Assembly: GCF_963583255.1 (NCBI RefSeq)
Contig: NC_084815.1
Location: 13,873,724 to 13,937,723 of the forward strand
Source of the DNA: Pyrus communis
Lineage: Eukaryota; Streptophyta; Magnoliopsida; Rosales; Rosaceae
Direction of reading: 5' to 3'
Length of the DNA: 64,000 nucleotides
Shown: positions 46,131-57,800 of the stretch, in pieces
Layout of the letters: every line of letters begins with the position of its first letter
Position numbering within the stretch: position 1 is the stretch's first letter
The notes under the pieces: model-generated
The model's database searches: none
What the model saw: the letters and a program-made list of their open reading frames with translations, nothing else
What the model was told of the DNA's origin: nothing
Program-made: the position numbers and the translations under genes

Positions 46131-48676
46131 TGATAGGAGCATATTTATGCGACTTAGTTTGCTTGTTTTCGTACATTTATGTTATTAGTTCTTAGTTATT
46201 TTAGTTCTTTAAGCTTCTTTTGTATGTTTTCAGGTTCATACGACGTATTTGGCGAAATGATGCATTTTGGAGCCTTTTGGAGCACTTTTGGGCACAAATT
46301 GGATAGCTTATGCTTGGAGCAAAAGGAATGGACGAAATTGAAGAGTTGATGTTGCAAGGATTCCTACTACGACAAGGATTCCTACTACGATGAGGATTCC
46401 AATTACGAGAAGGTTTCCAAATTGAAGGAGGTTTCCCACTCATATGAGGATTCCTAGTTGGATGAGGATTCCTAATCACACAAGGATTCCTACTTGAAGT
46501 AGGAAAGTTAAGCCAAAGTTTCCTATTTTGGTTGACCTTTCCTAAATCAAGAACGCTCTAAGTTTTAGCACTTAAGATGGCTCCCGAGCACCCTTGGACA
46601 ACAAACAAAGGTTCTTTGCAAATTTTCCATTCCTTGCCGTGCAAAGAAGGTGTTTTCCCTTTCTTTGTGCAAACTTCCCTATTTTTCATATGTGTTAGGA
46701 CCTTTCCCTTATTCTAACACCTCTTGTTTAATGCCTTACCTTTCCCTAAACCTTATGCCGCACCTCCCCTTATGTTTCCTGATTTCAAACTTTTATTTCC
46801 TAGTTTAATTCACTTTCCTAGTTCTAAAACTTTCCCTAAAGTCCTAATTTCTGATTTCTTGCAAGGAATTGACTTTTTCGTCCTTCTTTTGAACCAATTT
46901 CATTTCTTACCTTAAATCCCCTTTCCTTACTGTGCAAGGGGTTTAATTTCTGATTCCTTGCAAGGCAAGGACATTCCTTATTTGTTTAAATTCGTGCATC
47001 CCCTTTTTTTTATTTTATTTGGACTTTATTCACTTACCTTTTCTATTTAGACTAGGAAATCTGAATCAAAACTTAATTAGGTATGTTATTAACTTCCTAA
47101 AACACATATAATCAGCCTTTGGCTGAACCCCAGAGTATTATTCACCACAGAAATTCGTCCATTCACTCCCACACACATCCATTCATCCCAAAACATCATA
47201 AAACAGCCCAGAAACACAACCAGCCGCACCACCTTCTTCCACCCTCTTTGCCGAGTTCTCCACCACCTTCCAACCATCAAACACTCATCCACACCCAACC
47301 TACACCCCTTGCCGTGCCTCTAACCACCCCAAAATCCATTCTACATCATCAAAACAGCCCAGAAACCACCACCATCCAATCTGCCGCAAGCAAGGGAAAC
47401 GAGACATATTCACTCAATTGTTTGGCTCTTCATTCTAAGTTGTTGAACAATTTTAGGTGTATTCTCTCTTATATTTCAATGTCTAATTTATGTAATCTTT
47501 GTTTTGCTTGGAGAATGATTGGCTAAATTCATTTTGGCTAAGGGTGTATTCGAAACCATGATTATATATGTGAAATAAGTTGATTACTTCCAGTTATCGT
47601 TGCATAATTCGTGAATACAATTTGCTTAACCGTTTGATTTAGAACTTATTCTTGTATGTTGATTGAGAGTGCACGCTTAATTTGCATGCTTGAATTTGGT
47701 GCTAGGATATAAGTTTGTTTCACCTAATCGTTATGAATTTATATTCACAAGTAGTGAAGGTCGCTAGTCACGATCATGTTAAGCAGATTCCTGGCAAGAG
47801 TATCATGCTTTTCATACTTACAAATGCCTTATCGATGCTTGTGATTTCCAAAGAACGTAATGATTCCAACTTGTATCTTTATCATGCTATTCATATAGAG
47901 AACTTGTTAGGAATAATTTGTTTGCGATGCATATTCATCCAATTCAATGATTCTAGGGAAATCTGAAAGTAAATTTAAGCGGACCTAATTAACTTGGAGT
48001 GTCGAGGTTCATAACTTATTGAATTGATAACTGGAAATTGATTTACGCTGCATATATTTCATGTGTGGAGAAGAACCCCTTAGCTATTCCACCATCCATT
48101 GATTCACCACAATTTGTTTTACAATTTGTTTTCTTTACAATCTGTCCATTTAATTTAATTTCGTCCAAACACAATCCCCCCATATTTTGTTAAGTCTTAG
48201 TCATTACAATCTGTCTTATTTTGTGTTTTTAAGTATTTGGAGTCACAAACATCTTCAAATTCGTCCAAATCTGCCTAGTTTACATTCTTGTTTTGTTTGT
48301 TTGATTTTCGTCCAAAACCAAATCCCCAATTGACTTAGAGTGTCTAATTGGTTCAATTATGTTTTAGATTGTGTTTTTAAGAGTTTTGAGTCAAGTTAGA
48401 ACCAATTTTCGTCCAAGTTTGTGTTTAGGCTCAAAACTGCCCAGTTTGTGTTTTTAGGCAGTTTTGAGTGTTTTTAGCTCATTTTGAGTCTTGTGAACTT
48501 GTTTTGAGTTTTTTTAAAGTGAGTTAAGTGTTTTAAAGGTTAGTTTTATTTATTTGAGTCAGTTTAAAGTGTTTAGCACCCCTAGTTAATCCCCGGTTAG
48601 AACGATCCCTACTTACATCATTACTACAATTGTCACAAATAGGGTTTAATTTGTGTGTCACATTCGTAACGCATCA
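46131..48676 (+). mobile_element. Solo LTR, copy C of the TGATAGGAGC family
   Basis: The 2,546 bp piece is in plus orientation: TGATAGGAGCATATTTATGC to AACGCATCA. A perfect TGTTC duplication (46126-46130 and 48677-48681) lies inside gag of element 2, and the gag reading resumes after it. The 3' portion (48560-48676) matches the ends of copies A, B and D. Confidence 0.9.
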
Positions 48677-48681
48677 TGTTC

Positions 48682-50632
48682 CAATGCAATTCGTCACAAA
48701 GCAAAACTCTCGGCCACGATTGAAGATTGATTTATTTTGAAATGAGTCACCCTAAGATTTGACTGGACCAATTATTATCTAGTTAATGTTGGACTCCAGC
48801 ACTAAGGAAACCGACAAGTTGATAGTCTTATATAGTTGGTGCAAAACAAGCGTCGTTTTAACTGAGTCGAAGGAAAAGCTACTTCGAACCAAAAGGTCGC
48901 GACAGGCACCCATAACTGCAACACCATCCCAAAAGGTACTCGGGGCAGGATAACACCAAAAAGTTTTTGATAGGCTTGGCCCTCAAGTACAAGACAAGAA
49001 GCCATCTTTGACTAGATGACGCCTTGATTTCAACACGCCGTTTTACAACGAGGATTATTATACGCGTAACTCTGCCAATTCAAGTTCACTAGCGAACTAG
49101 CACACCTTCAGACCTCTTGAGCCACGTGATTAGTGCTAGTATACCTATAACTCCCCTACTGGTGTACACACTGCGTTGTCCAAATTGCAAAAATGTCGGT
49201 GCTAAAGAATAGACTATATGGCCCATAAACGAGTAGCTTAGGATACCTCGGCTACTAAGTGGCAGCCGAAGGAAACAGCTAGTAATAAAGGTGGCCGACA
49301 ACCTTTCGCGATCATGATCGAGTTGCTCTAAGGGAAGAAAGTGATCGATCGTGACTTCAAAACCACAATTGAAGAATTTGAAAAGCGAATTAAACTCTTT
49401 ATTCGATCTGGAGAAATAAAAGCTCACCTCGAGCATTTCTGGAAGAAAGCTGTGTACAAACTCCCTCCGCTAACTACACAAGAACCGTTGATCATAGTCA
49501 GATGAAATCTCTACCCATTATTTCTCGATAAAGTTTTAGAATATAGGCGGGAGTTTCACAATAAGCATTCGGCAAATGATTTATATAGCTTGCCGTAAGC
49601 ATGCCAAAATACTTTTGATCTTGTTCTAACCTACCCCGATGCTGAACGGATCATCCAAAAGACCTCAGATCCAGTGTTGAAAGCTAGGTTCCAGCATATA
49701 CGAGAGGCTCGAGTTCTCAGCTTCGAGGACCTCCAATATTTATGATACCATTTCGAAGTCTTTTCAGCCGTGTCTTTCTTTGACCTTACTGCCGATAAAA
49801 AGGAACACGTAGCATGATTAGATGGTTACCTTGATATAAGGGACGCTTGCATCGCATATTAGGAACAAACTCGTATATTGTTACAAGGCCAAAACCTAGT
49901 TCTAACGCAGAGTAAACCCGAGGTCAGCATGCAGAACGAGAAGACTCCAATGAACGTATTGTAAGAGCATACCCTAGCGCCAGTTGAAGAAGAGCAAACG
50001 GATACTGCTTACGCACATGACACTTTACCCGAAAGTCTAGAGGAAGAAGATCGCGACCCGGTGGGTTATTCGATCCTCGATAATATGGAAATCAGCATGG
50101 TCTATGTTTTACCTACCAAGTTCCAACCAATTGCATACTAACCAAATTTCATGGATGGCGACATGGTTGCCGAGGAAGCCATGCAAGTCGATTTAATGCC
50201 TGCCAAAGAAATTGAGCTGGCAACAAAAGAAGATAAAATCAAAGCACCTCTTGCCGAATTGTTTCATCGCTCTTCATCCATTAATCTCCATCATCTGAAG
50301 CCGTTATATGTTACGACTCATATTGAAGGATATCCAGTCTCCAAAATTTTAGTCGATTGTGGAACAACGGTCAAAATCATGCCCGTTGATATCATGAAGG
50401 CATTACGTCGTTCTAACGATGAACTTATTCCATCAGGGGTCACCATGAGCAGCTTCATTGGTGACAAATCCCAGACCAAAGGAGTACTTCCGTTGGAGGT
50501 AACTATCCTAGGTCGTAATCACATGACCGCTTTTTTCATAGTCAATTCGAAGACAAAGTATAATGCATTGCTAGGTCGTGACTGGATCCATCAAACGAGC
50601 TCCATCCCCTCATCATTATACTAGGTCATCAT
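48682..50632 (+). pseudogene. Gag end and protease of element 2
   Basis: Multiple stops break the gag-protease linker (49000-50140). The protease core is open at 50151-50624, with LVDCGTTVKIMP as the active-site segment and LLGRDWIHQ near the end. The overall order matches element 1. Confidence 0.85.
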
Positions 50633-50872
50633 CTTCTGGGACGAAAAATTGGTGGTGGTTCATTTGGCCAACAATCAGACATTTGAAGTGAATATGATTC
50701 AGGCTCGCTATTATGACGATCACGTTGGCTACATCACCTTGCAAGGTTTTGACGACGAAGGACGGTCGACTCGGATCTCAGTTCAGAAAGCCATCGAGGT
50801 AGGTGCCTAGATTGTTCACCAAGATTTGGTGATACCAAACAAGATAGGCATCGGGCCGCGGTTTCATCTACC

Positions 50873-52451
50873 ATGGAACGACTGTTGGCCCATTGGTATG
50901 CTATTTCCAAGCAACCAAATTCGGGAGTGAACTTGGTAGAGTTTCTTGTCGAATGGGACAATGGTCCAGTTTTATCACTTGACAAGGTTCAAGCTGCCCC
51001 GAACGAGCTTGAATATAGTCGGCCCCAAGTCAATGACCCTTTAGAGGAAGTAAATGTTGGAACGGCCGAAAACCCACGACCTTTGTTTATTAATGCTTTG
51101 TTACTCCAACCTATGAAGACTACGCTTTGTAATTTACTCAAGTAATTTAAGATTGTTTTACTTGGAACCTGGTTGTATACCGTTCCGCCAAACCCCCTTC
51201 CCCCGACGAATCTCGACCGAAGTACAACTTGGCATAAAAGATGAACTCATTCGACTTTTAAAAATTGAGTTTATTCGGACAACTCAATATGTCGAATGGT
51301 TGGCGAACATCGTCCCAGTTTTAAAGAAAAGTGGTTTTCTACGTATTTGTATCGATTTTCGAAATTTGAATTTGGCAACCCCTAAATATGAGTATACAAT
51401 GCCAATTTCAGATTTGTTAATCGACGCAACAGCAAACCACGAGATATTATCCTTCATGGATGGTGGTTACAACCAGATTTTCATTGCTGAGGCCGACGTC
51501 CACAAAACTGCTTTCTGTTGCCCGGGGGTACTCGGGACTTACAAATGGGTCATCATGCCATTCGGCCTAACAAACGCCAGTGCCACATACTAACGTGCTA
51601 TTTTTCATGATTTAATTGGTACCATCGTCGAAGTCTATATTGATGATGTTGTAGTCAAATCGAAACATCACCGAACACATTTAGATGATCTTCGGCATGC
51701 TTTCCTTCGTATGCGCCAACATAACCTTAAAATGAATCCTACCAAATGAGCCTTTGGTGTATCATCAACAACTTCTTAGGTTTTCTTGTATATCATTGTG
51801 GCATTGAAGTGGATGCAAATAAAGCTCAGGCGATCATCGATGCTCCACCCCCGACAACCAAGAAACGTCGAATGGTTGGTGAACATCATCCCAGTTTTAA
51901 AGAAAAGTGGTGTTCTACGTATTTGTATTCATTTTTGAAATTTGAATATGGCAACCCCTAAATATGAGTATACAATGCCAATTTCAGATTTGTTAATCGA
52001 CGCAGCAGCAAACCATGAGATATTATCCTTCATGGATAGTGGTTACAGCCAGATTTTCATTGCTGAGGTCGACGTCCACAAAAATGCTTTTCGTTGCCCG
52101 GGGGCACTCGGGACTTACGAATGGGTCATCATGTCATTCGGCCTAAAAAACGCCGGTGCCATATACCAACGTGCTATGAATACTATTTTTCATGATTTAA
52201 TTGGTATCATCATCGAAGTCTATATTGATGATGTTGTAGTCAAATCGAAATGTCACCGAACATATTTAGATGATCTTCGGCATGCTTTCCTTCGTATGCG
52301 CCAACATAACCTTAAAATGAATCCTACCAAATGAGCCTTTGGTGTATCGCTGACAACTTCTTAGGTTTTCTTGTATATCATTGTGGCATTGAAATGGACG
52401 CAAATAAAGCTCAGGCGATCATCGATGCTCCAACCTCGACAACCAAGAAAC
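50873..52451 (+). pseudogene. Reverse transcriptase of element 2 with a tandem duplication
   Basis: The RT begins in the frame at 50873-51145 and continues at 51153-51593 (LRICIDFRNLN, MPFGLTNASATY). The block 51291-51866 is repeated head to tail as 51867-52451. Both copies have the YIDD motif and the same TGA after LKMNPTK, so the duplication came after that stop arose. The first copy lacks 9 bp present in the second (near 51600). No intact enzyme is possible. Confidence 0.92.
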
Positions 52452-53472
52452 AATTACAATCACTACTCGGTAAAATCAATTTCCTTTTCTGTTTCATTTT
52501 TAACTCGGGTGGGAAGATGAAACCTTTCTCCACGCTCTTGAAACTTAAAGATTCGAACAAATTCAAATGGCGTGAGGAGCACCAAGATGCTTTTACACAA
52601 ATTAAGGTCTCCCTCACTACCACACCTGTCCTTGTGCCACCTTGGCACGGTAAACCACTCAAGTTGTATATTTTGGCCGTTGAGGAATCCATTGGCTATC
52701 TTTTTGCACAAGATAATGACATAGGATAGGAACAAGCCATTTTCTATCTTAGCCGAAATCTTAACTCCGCCAAGATAAACTATTAACCCGTTGAGAAACT
52801 TTGTTTAGCTTTGTTCTTCGCTACATCCAAGCTACGACATTGCGTGCTCCCTTATGTTACGCATGTCATTGCTTAAACAGACGTTATTTGCTATATGCTT
52901 ACTCGACCGATAGTGAAAGGCCAAATTGGAAAATGGACAATGGCACTATTTGAGTTTAGTTTGCAATACGTGCCCTAGAAAGCTGTAAAAGGATAGGCGC
53001 TGGCCGATTTCTTAGTCCAACATCCCTCACCATACGGTTTTGAGGGCAATGGCGCCGAAATTGGCATGGTGGAAACATGTGATAATCATTGGACGATGTA
53101 TTTTGATGGCTCTAGTACTTCGACCTCGGCTGGCGTTGGGATAGTCATCCCATCCCCGGATCACTACCGATGGTATTTTTCTCTTAAGCTGGATTTTGAT
53201 TGTATGAATAATTAGGCTGAATACGAAGCCTTTATCATCGACCTTAGTGTCATTCACAACTTGAGGGTAGCCCACGTGCTTGTTCTTGGCGATTCAAAAC
53301 TTGTGATTAACCAACTCAATGGAACTTTTTGTTGCATGAGTTGTACTCTAGTGCCTTCTCACATGGTTGCCAGCTATTTAGCCAAATTGTTTGACGACAT
53401 TACATTCAAGCACATCTCACGAGTTCGAAATACTAACGCAGATGAATTGGCTCAAATAGCCTCCGGAGCATA
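52452..53472 (+). pseudogene. RNase H and archaeal-type RNase H of element 2
   Basis: The RT-linked RNase H keeps the segment missing in element 1 (TPVLVPPWHGKPLKLYILA). The second RNase H has DGSSTSTSAGVG, a stop inside the NN-AEYEA motif (near 53215), then GDSKLVINQLNG and ADELAQIASGA. Confidence 0.85.
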
Positions 53473-53759
53473 ACTCCTGAGGAGCGAGCTAGGCTGGGTT
53501 ATACCAGTAGTGCGACGTCCATACCCGACCTTGATTAATCAACAAGTTCTCCAACATGACAACGTAATTCGTACATGAGTTATGCCCTTACCTTCGTTGT
53601 TAGAACAAGAGGATCTTACATATGTTTGCACGGTCGAGACGTTACCTAATGACTGGAGAAAGTCAATTATGCAATATCTCGATAATCCTATTAGCAACAG
53701 TGACCACAAGATAAGGGTACATGCCACAAATTACGTAATGTACCAGAATGAGTTGTACT

Positions 53760-54837
53760 GAAAGGGTGAAGATGGTTTGTTATTATCATGTCTTAGCCCA
53801 GAAGAGGCAGCCCAAGAGATTACAAAGGTACACGAAGGAATATGTGGGGCATATCAATCCAGACCCAAAATGTGTTGGTTGCTCCGCCTACACGGATATT
53901 TCTGGCCGAGTATGTTGAAAGATTGCATTTAATACGCACGAGGGTGTGTACAATGTCAAATCCATGGGCCTATACAAAGAGTCCCGGCTGAATTACTTCA
54001 CTTGGTCACCAAACCATGGTTGTTCAGAGGATGGGCCATAGATGTGATTGGCAAAATTACGCCATCTTCAGGGTCAACAAAGCATGCATGGATACTCGTT
54101 GCGATGGACTACTTCACTAAGTGGGTCAAATCAAAGTCATACGTCAAGTTAACCTTTAAAAAGGTTTGTAATTTTGTGGAGGAAAATATCATGACAAGAT
54201 TCGGCGTGGCGAGTTTGAAAATTCAGGTCGATCAGTCTATACTATATTATCCACAGGCAAATGGATAGGATGAAGCAAGAAATAAAGTTTTAATTGGTAT
54301 TCTCGAGAAAATGATAAAAGAAAAGCTTGGGATGTGGCATTTGAAGTTAAACGAGGCATTATGGGCATATCGAACTTCACTCCGATCAACAACAGGGACG
54401 ATGCCATATGCATTGACTTATGCACACGACGTCATACTACCGGTTGAGCTAAGCATATATCCGTTACGAGTTATCGAACAATGCAGTTTGTTCAGTGCCA
54501 AGTATAATCAGGTCATGAGGCAAAAGTTGGAGGATTTGGAGGAAGCTCGGCTTGATGCCTATAATTTACTAATGGTGCAGAAAAAGATCGCCGAGTGAGC
54601 TTATAATCAATGAGTTAGGCAAAAGATGTTCGGTGAAGGTGACTTGGTGTGGCAGACCGTGTTACCAGTAAGGATTAAAGATCCTAAATTCGGGAAATGG
54701 TCTCCAAATTGGGAAGGACCTTTTGTCGTCTATAAAGTTCTTGGCAAGGGGGCGTACCACCTCAAGGATCGAACATGCTTAGTTCATAAATTACCAATCA
54801 ATGGAAAGTTCTTAAAGAAATATTACCCAGTCTCTTA
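53760..54837 (+). pseudogene. Integrase of element 2
   Basis: The HHCC module has CQIHG. The core starts FRGWAIDVIGKI, but the stretch that should carry the second catalytic Asp (ITDNG) is deleted near 54210. The Glu region contains a stop (near 54267). The GPF-type C-terminus (NWEGPFVVYKV, GKFLKKYYP) is conserved. Confidence 0.88.
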
Positions 54838-54861
54838 GGGAATGCAGGAATAAAGATTTTT

Positions 54862-57800
54862 TTATTGATTTTCAAAGGTTGTACAAGCAAAATTACAGAA
54901 ATTAATCAGCCCACAACTAAAGATAGAGTTATAAGGGGTTGAAGGAAGGAAAACTTCGAGGGCAGCCTTCAGTTCTAACCACCTCACTTCGCCAATTGTG
55001 ACTTCAGCCTGCCTGGTTCTCTTGTCAAGTTGTAGCTGTATCCACTTCGCGCCAGCTGCGTATTCCGCTAGTCGAGGCTTATTTGACTTGAAATCCTTTT
55101 CAAGCTCTGAAGCAACGGCTGACCTTTGACTTTGAAGTTCAGCTATTTGACGGTCGAGATCGGCCAATCGTTCCTTCTTTACCTTTATGGCTTTGAGTTC
55201 TGGTCGAATAGCTTTATGAGTGACTGTTGCAGCCATAAAGTCATCCTCTGTCCGAAGAGCTCGCTCAAAGATAGTGAAATATTCCTGGGTTTGTTCTAAG
55301 ACAGGAGACAGGTGAACAACACTCTCATTGCTCAGTAAACCGTTGGTTGTAAGGCCATTCAGATATTCCCCTATATAATCAAGGCCTTTACATTAAAGGA
55401 TTTACGAGGCCGAAAGAGACAAAAGCTCTTGCAGCTTGGTGAAAGCATCAAACACAGCCGCAAAAAATTCAGCCATGGTTTTTGAAGGCCCGGCAACCCT
55501 AGAAGTGCTGGAAATGAGGGTGTGGAGCTCGACTACCTATGAAAGCTACATAAAAAAAGTTGTTAAGAAAATGATGATCCAAAAGGGATGGTAGATAAGG
55601 AAGTTGTGTTAGACCTACTGATAAGAGACTTCGACCATGTCTGTGGATTCGTTGCTCGAAACTATAGAGCTTAATGGCCAAGCTCAGTGTTTAAGGTAGC
55701 CTTTTAATTCATGCGGCTAATGAAGGTTATCTACGTTTGATGGCCACTGGGGTGGCCAAGAAATATAAATAACGTTTTTCAGCGCATAGAATTTTCGGTG
55801 AAATGAGCAATTGGGCATTTGACATTTAATATTTTCTTAGTTTAGAATTCTAAGTCGGGGAATTAATATATAAAAATGATGACGAGCATTACAGAGGTCG
55901 AAGTAACTTCCTGAAGAGGAATGCCGAGATTTTGGTCATAGAGATGAACCGGTGTCTCTGCTGTCGCCTTTGGCTTGACATGAGGCGTCGCTCCATGTCC
56001 TATACCTGTTTAGACTGCAAGAGTGTCGACTGGGCCAACTGCCTCGACCTGGCCACTCATCTCAACTACCGGTGAAAGATTGGTAGTCGAAAGTTCAGCT
56101 GATTGAGGATGCCTCACCAGCGGAAGTACTTCATTCTCATCTTCCTAAACATAAAAGCGGATTGATCATTAGCCAATGAAGTCAAAATAAAAGGACATTA
56201 TAAAAATGGTTGTACCTTTTCTTCCAGCATGATCGTTGCAGTTTTCCTTAGATTTAAGGGAGGGTTTTTCTCGGCCATGGTAGCCATCTTTTCTAAAGCA
56301 GCAACTTGCAGATCAACGTTAGGAGCCATGATCGACCCTAGAGTTGCAAAACCCTTGAGCAATGGGTTGATGATTGTTTTAATAGCGGCCAATGTAGTAG
56401 GACGAATCTCAGTCGCCTGTTCCGCCGGAAGGTTTTGAGGGACCCCCGTCGAGCTCTCAACAACCAGAGAAGGGAGAGAGGCACCATGAGTGGTTGCTCA
56501 TGTGGATTAGCTTGAAATAACATGTATCTCTTGTTCTCTTTTCTTTGCCTGCTTCTTGAGACGTTGTTGAGGTTGAGCAATGTTGCCGGTCGGCACAGTA
56601 GGGGCCGCTGCTGGACTTAGTTCGATAGAGTAAGATGCAACGGTCGCAACCTTTTTAGGAGGAGGGGTGAGTTTCTTCTTGGCCGCGACCATGACGACCA
56701 CATTGGCTCGTTTTATTAAATGACCACCTGGAAAAACTGAGCTCCAATCAAAATAAAGATTAAATAAATAAAGGTGGGAAGAAAACAAGGAAAGTAAGAG
56801 ATGTATACCTTGAGCCGTTTCTTTGGATTTAGAGGCGAGAGTCTTCCTCGGTCGATTGCCGAAAAGTCTCCTTGAAACTTCCTCGATTGATGTATCGAAA
56901 AAATCCTTGACGTAAGCATCCCACCAGTTGGCGAAGGTGCTGGTATGTAGGTTTCTGGGGTTTACAGCCAAAGGCAGAATTTGTTACACCGATCTTGGAA
57001 TTCCTTCTTAGGTTTTTGGCACTTCCTCTCCGAATAGACCAAGAAGCGTTCTCGGCTCAAGAGGCACGAGAAGTAAGGAGCGGAATGGGGCAGACCCATA
57101 TATAGCCCAATTGATGAGCCATGAAGTGAGGATGGTAGACCTCCCAACTGGCCTGTCGAGCATCACAATCAAATGAAAGGTAGCGAGCCAGGATAAATGA
57201 TCCCAATGACTATCGAAGATCTGCGTCTTCTGCTTCTTCCCACATCAATGTTGGGAGCCTAATGGAAGATGGGTATTTATGGCGACGGCAGACCAGAAAC
57301 TCGTCATCCGACAAGTCTTCAAGGTCGAAGAAGTATTTGAAGACATCTTCAGCCAAATGAGCAGGAACGGGGTATGAGGCTAGTTGAAGGCTCATAGCTT
57401 CAGAAGAATTGAAGTTTGGGATCTCTGGCCTCGGTGTGCAGAAATAAACCTGCAGCCATAGTTGAATGACCGAGAGCGGGCCATTTTGGTGTGGATCTAT
57501 TCTCCCGATAGTAGCCTCGGCCAAGCATCAAGAGAGGTTGTCTATGATGGCTGGGCTGAGGACTAAGACGTGGCCACTGGCCAGAGCTTGGGCCACTGGC
57601 ATATTCTCTACCATGCACTTGTTCAACTTGGTACAAAAAACAAATTTATTGTATCAGTAGAACAAGAAAGCCTCATGTTCCCCTTCCTGATAGCATCCCC
57701 TTCCAAACCAACGAAATGGGTGATCAAGGTGTTGTAGTTGAAGAAGTTTTTGTGCAGCTTATGCACTTCTTCTTTCGATAGCTCTCAACCATCATTCCTC

